A stretch of DNA of 64,000 nt from DATJLY01 sp035532935 (lineage in GTDB: Bacteria > Pseudomonadota > Alphaproteobacteria > ATCC43930 > CGMCC-115725): the NCBI GenBank assembly GCA_035532935.1, contig DATKQE010000039.1, forward strand, positions 1-64,000, written 5' to 3'. Shown piece after piece: positions 52,900 through 59,348 of the stretch; position 1 is the first letter of the stretch, and every line of letters starts with the position of its first letter. Position numbers and translations under genes: made by a program. A model generated the notes under the pieces. That model was not told the DNA's origin, did no database searches, and saw only the letters and a program-made list of their open reading frames with translations.

Positions 52900-53481
52900 C
52901 TATGCACTTTGCCATAGAGCCGCGATGAAGCCCGCCGAAGCGAGCGTCACGACCGTTGTCCCGAGGATTGCAGCCGCGACGCCGAGGGCGATGACAAGAC
53001 CGTCGCGTTCGACCAGCCCAAGGCCCAGTACGGAGATCGCCAGGCCCGGTATCACATTTCCGAGTGGAACCGGCAAGGTGATGATGACCGCCAACAGAAA
53101 ACATATGGCCCCGATCGGAATCGTCGTCCAATCCCCCGCAAAGAAACTCTGGCGAGGCTTCACGAACCGCTCGAGACGCCGAAGCAACGGCATCATACTG
53201 TTCGCAATTGTCAGGAATCGCGAGCGAGGGATCGATTGGCGTGCAAGACAGGCGGGCAGTACGGGTCGGTGGCGCCCGATCAGCAACTGCCCTGAGATCA
53301 CCATGAGCGGCAAGCCGAACAATATCGATATCCCCGGCATTGGAATGGGCAGTGCTATCGGCAATCCCAGAATCAGGAGAAGCGCGCCGCTCGATCGCTG
53401 TCCGAACTGCGCGACAACGAAGCCTAGGCTAATCGTCTCACCGGTAGCATGCGCGATGCAGCACGCCAGAAGGTTGGACAT
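52900..53481 (-). CDS. ExoD family membrane protein
   Basis: The 193-residue protein matches ExoD (exopolysaccharide synthesis/alkali tolerance family): LLILGLPIALPIPMPGISIL with FGLPLMVISGQLLIG, RFVKPRQSFFAGDWTTIPIG and four or five spans. In Rhizobium exoD mutants are affected in polysaccharide and alkaline survival; the mechanism is unknown. ATG 53481 is preferred (AGGAC upstream). An FNR-like box lies about 226 bases upstream. Confidence 0.82.
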   Translation of the reverse strand: MSNLLACCIAHATGETISLGFVVAQFGQRSSGALLLILGLPIALPIPMPGISILFGLPLMVISGQLLIGRHRPVLPACLARQSIPRSRFLTIANSMMPLLRRLERFVKPRQSFFAGDWTTIPIGAICFLLAVIITLPVPLGNVIPGLAISVLGLGLVERDGLVIALGVAAAILGTTVVTLASAGFIAALWQSA

Positions 53482-53525
53482 CGGCGTGCGTCCTGCATTC
53501 GATCCTGTGCCGTCACATGTCTGCA

Positions 53526-53729
53526 TCACGCACGAAGCGATCGGTTCCGAATGCTGCCCAGCCAGCCTCCGACGATAGCGAAAATGACGACGCGAATCAC
53601 GATGGCCGCCCCATTGGGAACGACAAGCTCAGGATCGGTCCAAGACTTATAGCCGTTGTCCCCGCGCCCATGGCTTACGAATAGCGCCTGTGGCCGTGGC
53701 GCTGCATTGACCCAGATCAAGTCATCCAT
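53526..53729 (-). CDS. Doubtful 67-residue single-span protein
   Basis: The frame starts MDDLIWVNAAPRPQ and ends with a hydrophobic segment AAIVIRVVIFAIVGGWLGSI followed by basic residues. There is no good ribosome site, and the first codons overlap an FNR-like box, so the start at least is suspect. An internal start or chance frame is equally possible. Confidence 0.25.
   Translation of the reverse strand: MDDLIWVNAAPRPQALFVSHGRGDNGYKSWTDPELVVPNGAAIVIRVVIFAIVGGWLGSIRNRSLRA
53707..53720. promoter_or_regulatory. FNR/FixK-like box
   Basis: TTGAC-CCAG-ATCAA matches the dyad TTGAY-N4-RTCAA bound by FNR, FnrL, Anr and FixK proteins. It lies 226 bases upstream of the exoD start on the minus strand; a weak TATTCG at about -10 distance is present on that side. 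Confidence 0.5.
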
Positions 53730-53794
53730 TCCGGCTTCGGTGGGACAAGCGGTCCCTTCACGAGCGCGGTGGCTCGCACCTTTTCTGGTCGGCC

Positions 53795-53971
53795 CTAGCG
53801 GTGCTCGACTGGGCGCAGCCCGTTATCGACGCTGTCTTCTGGCTGCATTTTCTCAAGGCGGTCTAAAGGGTGGCGGATGTTTCCAAACAGAGCGGCGGCA
53901 AGTCCGATCAGAACGAGAAGAGCGTAGATCGAGCGCGTCGTGAACGAGTGCCAAAAGACGAGCGCGAGACG
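53795..53971 (-). pseudogene. 58-codon single-span peptide frame lacking a start codon
   Basis: The open frame reads RLALVFWHSFTTRSIYALLV, continues LIGLAAALFGNIRHPLDRLE and ends GLRPVEHR. Amphipathic start, one membrane helix and charged tail look like a real small protein, but no ATG, GTG or TTG lies before the helix. An out-of-frame ATG at 53975 would fit after a single-base shift. It is either a decayed gene, a frameshifted copy or a non-standard start. Confidence 0.35.
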
Positions 53972-54010
53972 TCATTGGCTCATTGCGGCGGAGCTGCCCG
54001 AGATCTCTCC

Positions 54011-54024
54011 TTGATGCAGGTCAA
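54011..54024. promoter_or_regulatory. FNR/FixK-like box of the Spy-like gene
   Basis: TTGAT-GCAG-GTCAA is centred at 54017.5. An AT-rich -10 (AATATA, 54047-54052) would give a start near 54059, placing the box at about -41.5, the standard class II FNR activator position. The ATG of the Spy-like gene follows at 54104. Confidence 0.6.
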
Positions 54025-54103
54025 TGCGCCACGCGACGCACAGGCGAATATACGAGTGAATAAGGAGCCGATTGGGTTTCCGCCTGATAGGAGGAGCACG
54101 GCA

Positions 54104-54643
54104 ATGGCACGCAACGTCGGACGACGAGCCATCCTTGGCATGACGTTCACCGCCCTGGTCGGCATTGCAAGTGCCGCCGTGGCGCAGCAAGGGATCGGGC
54201 CAGGCCGCGGTCCTGCGAACGGCCCTGGTCCCGGCATGATGGGCGGCGGTGGCCGCGGTGGCGGCATGGGCATGATGGGCAGGTCCTGGAATAGCGCGAG
54301 CTACCTCGACTCCCTGAAGACCGAGCTCGGCATCACCGCGGATCAGGAGCCCGCTTGGAAGGCCTATGCCGACACAGTGTCAGGTGCCGAGGAGCAGATG
54401 CAGGGCCTGCACCAGAGCATGTTCGAGGCGATGGGGACGGCGTCGTGGGAGCAGCGCCGTGACATGATGAACGCCATGTTCGAGGCGCGGCAACAGGCCT
54501 TCGACACTGTGCATGAAGCGGCCGGCAAACTGGTATCGGAACTCAATCCGACACAGCAGGAAAAGGCTAAGGGAATCCTTCCCGGGCTTGGCAACGGACC
54601 AGGCATGATGGGCCCGCGGGGGCCGGGTCGCGGTCCGCGCTGA
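54104..54643 (+). CDS. Spy/CpxP family periplasmic protein
   Basis: The 179-residue protein has a signal peptide (RRAILGMTFTALVGIASAAV, cleavage near VAQQ), a Gly/Met/Pro-rich linker (GPGMMGGGGRGGGMGMMGRS), then an all-helical domain with LGITADQEPAWKAYADTV and SELNPTQQEKAKGILPGL, two variants of the LTxxQ motif of Spy/CpxP proteins. These are periplasmic chaperones or stress sensors. The methionine-rich linker may bind copper (speculation). GAGGAG precedes ATG 54104. An FNR-like box and -10 sit upstream. Confidence 0.82.
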   Translation: MARNVGRRAILGMTFTALVGIASAAVAQQGIGPGRGPANGPGPGMMGGGGRGGGMGMMGRSWNSASYLDSLKTELGITADQEPAWKAYADTVSGAEEQMQGLHQSMFEAMGTASWEQRRDMMNAMFEARQQAFDTVHEAAGKLVSELNPTQQEKAKGILPGLGNGPGMMGPRGPGRGPR

Positions 54644-54756
54644 GCGGCTTCGCGCCGTATCCGGCTTCGCGCTCACATGGTTCCGGTGCCGTTGACGACG
54701 GGGACGCGGGCAACGTTCGCAGAGCACCGGCGCCGCGCGCCCGCTGAGGAGCCCGC

Positions 54757-55722
54757 TTAGAACGGCAGCGAGGCGAGGCCGAGGACCGCGGCAATACGGC
54801 TTTTGAGCTGCGCGTATTCCTCCTTGTGGCCGCGGTTGAGCAGGCCCTGCTGGCTCGGCGCGTCCGCGCTCGACTGGATGCCGAGGTTGTAGACGAGAAC
54901 CATGTCGCCCGAGGCCGCGACGACATAGACGGCGGTATAGCCGTCGACGATGTTTTTTGCTCGGTCGCCGCTGAAGCGCGCGTTGTCCGCGCCCTTCGCC
55001 AACGGGCGGAGAAACGTCAAGAGCAGCTTCACCGCGCCGCCCGACCCGGGAAGATCGCGAACCGCGTAGAGCTGGGTGTTGCAGTACCAGCCGAGCACCA
55101 TGACATGCCGGCACTTCTTCAAGGCATAGACCTTGTCCGGCGTCATCGGCGGCCGAGCCTGCGTCGTCCACGACGCCGCGCTGCCCGGCAGTTCTGTGAC
55201 CTGTGACAGCTTCAGCTCGGCGGCGTCGGAATATTCGTAATAGGTGTCGTCGGTCTTGGGCGAGCGCTCGAACCGGCTGATGATCGTCATGATTTTGGCG
55301 GCCGGACCGGCGCCGGCGCTCTTCACCGGCACGAACAGCACCTGGCGCATGACGGAAAGCGCGGGACCGTTGCCTTCGAAGCTGCGCGCGGCGCCGTCGC
55401 GCGCGGTCTCGGGACTGAAAGCCGCGACCGCGGCTTTGGTTCGCGCGATCCGCTCCGCATCGGGCGCGGCGGCAAAGGCGGAGGTCACAGCTTCGACTTC
55501 GTGCGCAATGCGCGCGACGATCTGCGCGGCGCGATCCCCACGCGACGCGTGCGTATCGAGGCTCAGTGCCGGCGCGACCGCGCTGCCAAACGCCGGATCC
55601 TTGGCTTGGGCGATCGTCGCGAGGAGGCCGCCGAGACGATCCGCCGGCACGAGCGGCTGCGACCAGACGCGCGACGGCAGCAGCAGAGCGAGGACTGCCA
55701 AGCTATAGAGAAGCCTCCTCAC
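54757..55722 (-). CDS. Exported protein of unknown function
   Basis: The 321-residue protein has a signal peptide (LLYSLAVLALLLPSRVWSQP). The mature part has an alpha-helical N-terminal third, then strand-rich sequence with KKCRHVMVLGWYCNTQLYAV, where two cysteines could pair, and LVYNLGIQSSADAPSQQG. I do not recognise a family. It stands alone on the minus strand between a Spy-like and a PepSY-like gene. Confidence 0.65.
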   Translation of the reverse strand: MRRLLYSLAVLALLLPSRVWSQPLVPADRLGGLLATIAQAKDPAFGSAVAPALSLDTHASRGDRAAQIVARIAHEVEAVTSAFAAAPDAERIARTKAAVAAFSPETARDGAARSFEGNGPALSVMRQVLFVPVKSAGAGPAAKIMTIISRFERSPKTDDTYYEYSDAAELKLSQVTELPGSAASWTTQARPPMTPDKVYALKKCRHVMVLGWYCNTQLYAVRDLPGSGGAVKLLLTFLRPLAKGADNARFSGDRAKNIVDGYTAVYVVAASGDMVLVYNLGIQSSADAPSQQGLLNRGHKEEYAQLKSRIAAVLGLASLPF

Positions 55723-55983
55723 GCGCGGTCTCCAATCGTGTCGGCCGGATTTGCGGCCCGGCCCAGGCTCGCCAATCGGCGCCCTCGGCGCAAGCCCGAT
55801 TTCGGCGCGCTTGCGGCCGCGTTCAAACCGGACCGACCCCCTGCGTCATTTCCCGGCAGAGCGTCCAGCACGGAATTTCGGATGACTGACACGACATCCG
55901 GCTGAGTACATTCCGACGCTATCGCTGGTGGCAAACTTAATATTGTGTAGCTGCACATACCTACACCATCGAGGACCAATCCT

Positions 55984-56307
55984 ATGAAACATGTACTTTC
56001 CGCGGCGCTCGTGCTCGGCCTGTTCAGCGCCGGCGCGGCCTTCGCCCAGACGGCAGCGAGCAATCAATCGCCCACGCCATCTGCCGTCGCGACCGGGAAC
56101 GCTGATTCGAAAACCGCCGCAGCGCCGATTGCGGGCGCCAACAGCTTCACCGAGTCGGAGGCGAGAAGCCGCCTTGAAGCGCACGGCTACACCGATGTCA
56201 CCGAGCTCATGAAAGACGATCAGTCGATCTGGCGCGGAAAGGCAATGAAGGATGGCAAGCCGGTCACCATCGCCCTCGATTTTCAGGGCAACATCGTCGC
56301 CCGGTAA
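55984..56307 (+). CDS. Small exported PepSY-like protein
   Basis: The 107-residue protein has a signal peptide (VLSAALVLGLFSAGAAFAQT), a Ser/Thr/Ala-rich linker and one PepSY-type domain: SFTESEARSRLEAHGYTDVT, WRGKAMKDGKPVTIALDFQG. PepSY domains are often protease inhibitors or metal-dependent folds in the periplasm. The upstream region 55920-55983 is AT-rich and probably contains its promoter. Confidence 0.72.
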   Translation: MKHVLSAALVLGLFSAGAAFAQTAASNQSPTPSAVATGNADSKTAAAPIAGANSFTESEARSRLEAHGYTDVTELMKDDQSIWRGKAMKDGKPVTIALDFQGNIVAR

Positions 56308-56401
56308 GCGGCGCAGCAACTGAGATTTCTTTGTCGATGCGCCTGCAGCCGTTGGGTTCCCACGAACGACGCGACGCATCCCTTTTTCAGGAGTGAATGA
56401 C

Positions 56402-57019
56402 ATGTCGACCAAAACAATTTCCGGGCTGTATGACGTGTACGACGACGCCATGCAGACCGTGCGCGAGATCGAGGCCGTTGGCGTATCGGCGAGTAACATC
56501 AGCATGATCGCGAACAATGCCGATGGCCGATACGAGACCACGGGAAAGTCCAATGCCGGTTCGGACGCGGTGACGGGCGCCACGATCGGTACCGCCGTCG
56601 GCGGCGGTGCCGGGCTCCTCGCCGGGCTTGGGTTGCTTGCCATTCCTGGCGTCGGACCGGTCGTCGCGGCGGGGTGGCTGGTTGCGACCGCCGTCGGCGC
56701 GGTCGTCGGTGCCGGCGCGGGTGCCGCAACAGGCGGGCTGGTTGGATCTTTGACGGGGGCCGGCGTCAGCAAAGACCATGCGCACATCTATGCAGAAGGC
56801 ATTCGGCGCGGCGGCACGCTTGTAACGGCGCGGGTCGAGGACAGTCGCGTCGCGGCGGTCGAATCGATCATTCGGCGTCATCATCCGGTCGACGCGGATG
56901 CGCGCGGCAAGCTCTATCGCAGCCACGGATGGACCGCATTCGAGGAGACCGCGTCGCCGTACACGCCGTCCGAACTGAAGCGCGAGCGCGAACTATACCA
57001 CAGCAACACATTGGTTTGA
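56402..57019 (+). CDS. YflT-domain (general stress protein-like) protein with glycine-zipper core
   Basis: The 205-residue protein starts KTISGLYDVYDDAMQTVREI, the YflT/heat-induced stress protein opening. A long Gly/Ala-rich stretch follows (GAGAGAATGGLVGSLTGAGV), which could form membrane-inserting glycine zippers, then HIYAEGIRRGGTLVTARVED, a swapped half of the same fold. The family is induced by stress and its function is unknown. ATG 56402 follows CAGGAGTG; GTG 56393 is possible. Confidence 0.75.
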   Translation: MSTKTISGLYDVYDDAMQTVREIEAVGVSASNISMIANNADGRYETTGKSNAGSDAVTGATIGTAVGGGAGLLAGLGLLAIPGVGPVVAAGWLVATAVGAVVGAGAGAATGGLVGSLTGAGVSKDHAHIYAEGIRRGGTLVTARVEDSRVAAVESIIRRHHPVDADARGKLYRSHGWTAFEETASPYTPSELKRERELYHSNTLV

Positions 57020-57025
57020 CGGCGA

Positions 57026-57065
57026 CCCGGGCCGGAATGCCTCGAACGGCATTCCGGCGACCGGG
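57026..57065 (+). terminator. Strong hairpin after the YflT-domain gene
   Basis: A perfect 11-base stem (57031-57041 with 57048-57058) and a 6-base loop are extended by an outer CCCGG/CCGGG stem with a two-base bulge. There is no following U-run, so it may terminate weakly or protect the mRNA end. Confidence 0.5.
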
Positions 57066-57130
57066 ACAAGCAAGCGCCAATCGCGCCGGGGACGATCGTC
57101 CGAAAAGGCAAGCCTTTATGGACGGGATGC

Positions 57131-57235
57131 AACGATGAAATACGGAGCTTTTGGCTTCTTGGCGTGCCGCTTCCGCTTCTGATCGTTGCGCACCTCGTCG
57201 TTCATAGAGCTACGGCGGCAGTTATCGAAAATTGA
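57131..57235 (+). other. Short membrane-peptide frame without a standard start
   Basis: The frame ahead of the phasin gene reads NDEIRSFWLLGVPLPLLIVA then HLVVHRATAAVIEN and stops. One helix with the WLLGVPLP motif looks like a small conserved membrane peptide. No ATG, GTG or TTG opens it; an ATG at 57118 is one base out of frame. It may be frameshifted or use a rare start. Confidence 0.35.
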
Positions 57236-57250
57236 ATTTGGAGGTAGGTG

Positions 57251-57754
57251 ATGAAATCACGCACACGCGCTTTTCGCGACGCAAGGAAACTCGGCAATGT
57301 CACGCGGATCGCCGGGACGAACGGCCGCAAGAGCCGCGAGCTCGCGGTGGCCGCGAGTCATGTGGTAGCCAAGCGTATGACCCTCGGGGCAGCCGCGATG
57401 ATCGATCCGCGCAACGCCGATCACGTCGAGTTCGCCAAGATTATCCCCGAGAAGACGACGGCCTTCTCGAACGCCGGCATGGCCTTGCTTCAGGGCTCGA
57501 GCGAGGCCGCGGTACGGATGGCAAATTTCACCACGAGCGAGTTGGCGACCGCCGCGAAGGCTGCAGTGGAGATCGCCAGTTGCAGAACGCCGGCCGGCGT
57601 CATCGCGGCGCAGAGCCGCTTCGCCACAGCGTGGTTCGCTCGAGTGCTGTCGCAATCCATCGTGCTTGCCTCCCTGGCGATGCGATCGCAGGGCACGGCA
57701 ATGGCTCCCATCTACCGAGCCGCGACGGCAAACGCGCGACGGCTGAGCCGGTAA
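57251..57754 (+). CDS. Phasin family protein
   Basis: The 167-residue protein has the helical phasin pattern: PRNADHVEFAKIIPEKTTAF, ALLQGSSEAAVRMANFTTSE, and AQSRFATAWFARVLSQSIVL. Phasins coat polyhydroxyalkanoate granules; no PHA synthase is in the window. The ribosome site GGAGGTAGGTG is strong and ATG 57251 is clear. A 20-base palindrome follows its stop. Confidence 0.78.
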   Translation: MKSRTRAFRDARKLGNVTRIAGTNGRKSRELAVAASHVVAKRMTLGAAAMIDPRNADHVEFAKIIPEKTTAFSNAGMALLQGSSEAAVRMANFTTSELATAAKAAVEIASCRTPAGVIAAQSRFATAWFARVLSQSIVLASLAMRSQGTAMAPIYRAATANARRLSR

Positions 57755-57769
57755 CAATTTCCCATAACT

Positions 57770-57789
57770 CGAATTCGTCGACGAATTCG
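57770..57789. promoter_or_regulatory. 20-base perfect palindrome upstream of the DHFR-fold gene
   Basis: CGAATTCGTC-GACGAATTCG is a perfect inverted repeat 15 bases before the next ATG. It could be an operator of that gene or a compact hairpin ending the phasin transcript. Its self-complementary core without a loop favours a protein-binding site. Confidence 0.4.
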
Positions 57790-57804
57790 CGCCACTGTGC
57801 CCTA

Positions 57805-58383
57805 ATGATTGCCATGCCCCAGCGTCGCCGCATCGAAGGTTATGCCATCGTCTCCGCGGATGGCATGCTGGCAAATGCTGCGGGGATCATGCCCGACTCG
57901 CTCAAATTCGAGGCCGATCGGCGCTTGGTCGAACGCGGGCTCGACGGGGTCGATGTGGTGGTGCATGGACGCCACTCTCATGAGCGGCAGCCGCATTCGT
58001 ATTTGCGCCGCCGATTGATCCTGACCCGGCAGGTCCCGGCCATCGCGGCCGACCCGTCTAATGAAAAGGCGCTGTTCTGGAACCCGGCCGGCGCATCGTT
58101 CGAACAAGCCTTGGCGGCACTCGGGATGCCAGACGCCAGCATTGGCGTGGTTGGCGGCACGGGCGTGTTCGGGATGTTCCTGGACCGCTATGACGTTTTT
58201 CATCTTTCGCGGGCGCCCGATGTGCGACTACCCGGGGGGCGGCCGGTCTTTCCTGAGGTGCCCGCGCGGACACCGGAAGAAGTGCTTGCAAGCCACGGCC
58301 TCGACCGCGGCCAGCGACAGGTGCTTGATCCGGCAAGCGGCTTGGCGATCGTTCGCTGGCAGCGTTCGTCCAAGCCCGAATGA
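57805..58383 (+). CDS. Dihydrofolate reductase-fold protein
   Basis: The 192-residue protein has the DHFR/RibD-C fold: EGYAIVSADGMLANAAG at the start, GVDVVVHGRHSHE where the NADPH phosphate binds, and ASIGVVGGTGVFGMFLDRYD late in the chain. It diverges from folate enzymes and is probably an NADPH reductase of unknown substrate. ATG 57805 and 57814 are both possible starts, with no strong ribosome site; a palindrome is just upstream. Confidence 0.75.
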   Translation: MIAMPQRRRIEGYAIVSADGMLANAAGIMPDSLKFEADRRLVERGLDGVDVVVHGRHSHERQPHSYLRRRLILTRQVPAIAADPSNEKALFWNPAGASFEQALAALGMPDASIGVVGGTGVFGMFLDRYDVFHLSRAPDVRLPGGRPVFPEVPARTPEEVLASHGLDRGQRQVLDPASGLAIVRWQRSSKPE

Positions 58384-58490
58384 TACGGCCGCGGAAATCG
58401 GTGCGCTGAGTAATTTCCGAGCCTGCCGCCGCCGCTCGGTTGCGCTTAGAGTTGGCTGTTTAGCAAATCGCGGTCGAGCGGAGCAGCAAC

Positions 58491-58568
58491 ATGAACATCT
58501 TCACCATTATCGGCGTCATCGTCGTGGTCATTTTTGTTGCCGGCTATTTCGGCTTGCACTTGCATTGA
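58491..58568 (+). CDS. 25-residue hydrophobic peptide
   Basis: The peptide MNIFTIIGVIVVVIFVAGYF then GLHLH has a GGAG site seven bases before ATG 58491 and is essentially one membrane helix. Its 3' end overlaps the convergent 45-residue gene by 25 bases. Peptides of this kind are small membrane regulators in other bacteria; function here unknown. Confidence 0.55.
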   Translation: MNIFTIIGVIVVVIFVAGYFGLHLH

Positions 58569-58681
58569 TCGACCCGTGGCCGCGCTGTCCGCTGCTGCGC
58601 GGCGGCGCTCGCCGCCATGGCGCCCATGAGCCCTGCCGTGAGTACACCCATGCAGACGCCGGTCCTGCAATCCGTCATCAT
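58544..58681 (-). CDS. 45-residue exported peptide
   Basis: GAGGAGGGGA directly before ATG 58681 is a very strong ribosome site. The peptide has MTDCRTGVCMGVLTAGLMGA then MAASAAAQQ, a signal peptide with an ASA-AAQ cleavage region, and a short tail RPRVDQCKCKPK with two cysteines. An FNR-like box is centred 93 bases upstream. No family is recognised. Confidence 0.55.
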   Translation of the reverse strand: MMTDCRTGVCMGVLTAGLMGAMAASAAAQQRTARPRVDQCKCKPK

Positions 58682-58767
58682 TCCCCTCCTCGTGCCGCAA
58701 CGCACCCATAGGTCGCCTTTCACTCTCCGTGACGCACGCAATGTGCAAAGGCCTTCGCTGCGATACA

Positions 58768-58781
58768 TTGACATAGATCAA
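58768..58781. promoter_or_regulatory. FNR/FixK-like box
   Basis: TTGAC-ATAG-ATCAA is a full match to the dyad. It could serve the 45-residue exported peptide gene (minus strand, ATG 58681) or a plus-strand transcript: GATAAG at 58801 is a weak -10 in that direction. Confidence 0.55.
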
Positions 58782-59161
58782 TGCGCTGGCCTCCCGGACC
58801 GATAAGGCAACGGAGGGACGCGGGGCGTCGTGATTGCGATCCTGGAGCGTCGCAGCATAGCGTATGGGCAATCGTTTTCGGCTTGGGATGGAATCGGATG
58901 GGCTGGCGATACGATTTGGTGCTGGCGAGAGGCGACCCTGATATAAGGTTCAACCACTTCAGCGACTCTCCGGTCAGCCTGGGAATGTCGGTTAAGGGGA
59001 ACGAATTGCGCCGGCTTGAACGCGAACGAGAAGACGAAGAACGGGAAGATCAGCCGCGCGCAGAACATCAACACGAGATAGAGCAGCGCGAGCTGTGGAG
59101 AGCCGAGTGCGCCGAAAATTTCGGCGCTGCTGAAGCTGACTTTTCTACCGCGTATGATGCG
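58778..59161 (-). pseudogene. Hydrophobic reading frame without a supported start
   Basis: From a stop at 59162 the frame runs RGRKVSFSSAEIFGALGSPQ, LALLYLVLMFCARLIFPFFV, FSFAFKPAQFVPLN and stays open to 58778. The middle is a convincing membrane helix, but the only ATG (59074) lies inside it and has no ribosome site. It may be a decayed gene. Confidence 0.25.
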
Positions 59162-59348
59162 TTACGCCGCCTTGCCTCGAGTGAACTTCTGGCTCGGGTT
59201 CGGGCATCCTTCGAAGCGGACCGGTGTGGAGGCGCCGATCGACGTCTACACGAGGATCTCTCCGAAAATATTCCGCCGTGGATACGACGTAATAAACGGC
59301 AAAGCGGGCGACGCCCAAAAGCGCAACCTCGATCGAGATGAGGCCCTC

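Larger units (their letters stand above)
53482..54103. other. 622-base region with two FNR-like boxes and short membrane-peptide frames
   Basis: No normal gene is clear here. It holds FNR-like boxes at 53707 and 54011, a doubtful 67-codon frame (53526-53729, -), and an open 58-codon frame without start (53795-53971, -). Both short frames encode one hydrophobic helix. Confidence 0.5.
58682..59348. other. 667-base region upstream of the AI-2E transporter gene
   Basis: It holds an FNR-like box at 58768, a decayed-looking hydrophobic minus-strand frame (58778-59161) and plus-strand sequence open into the transporter gene from 59154 but poorly supported as protein. No other gene is seen. Confidence 0.45.

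Noticed and set aside
58781..59341. Plus-strand frame of 186 codons before the AI-2E gene
   Set aside because: Highly charged, no family resemblance or ribosome site, and it overlaps the FNR-like box at its start.
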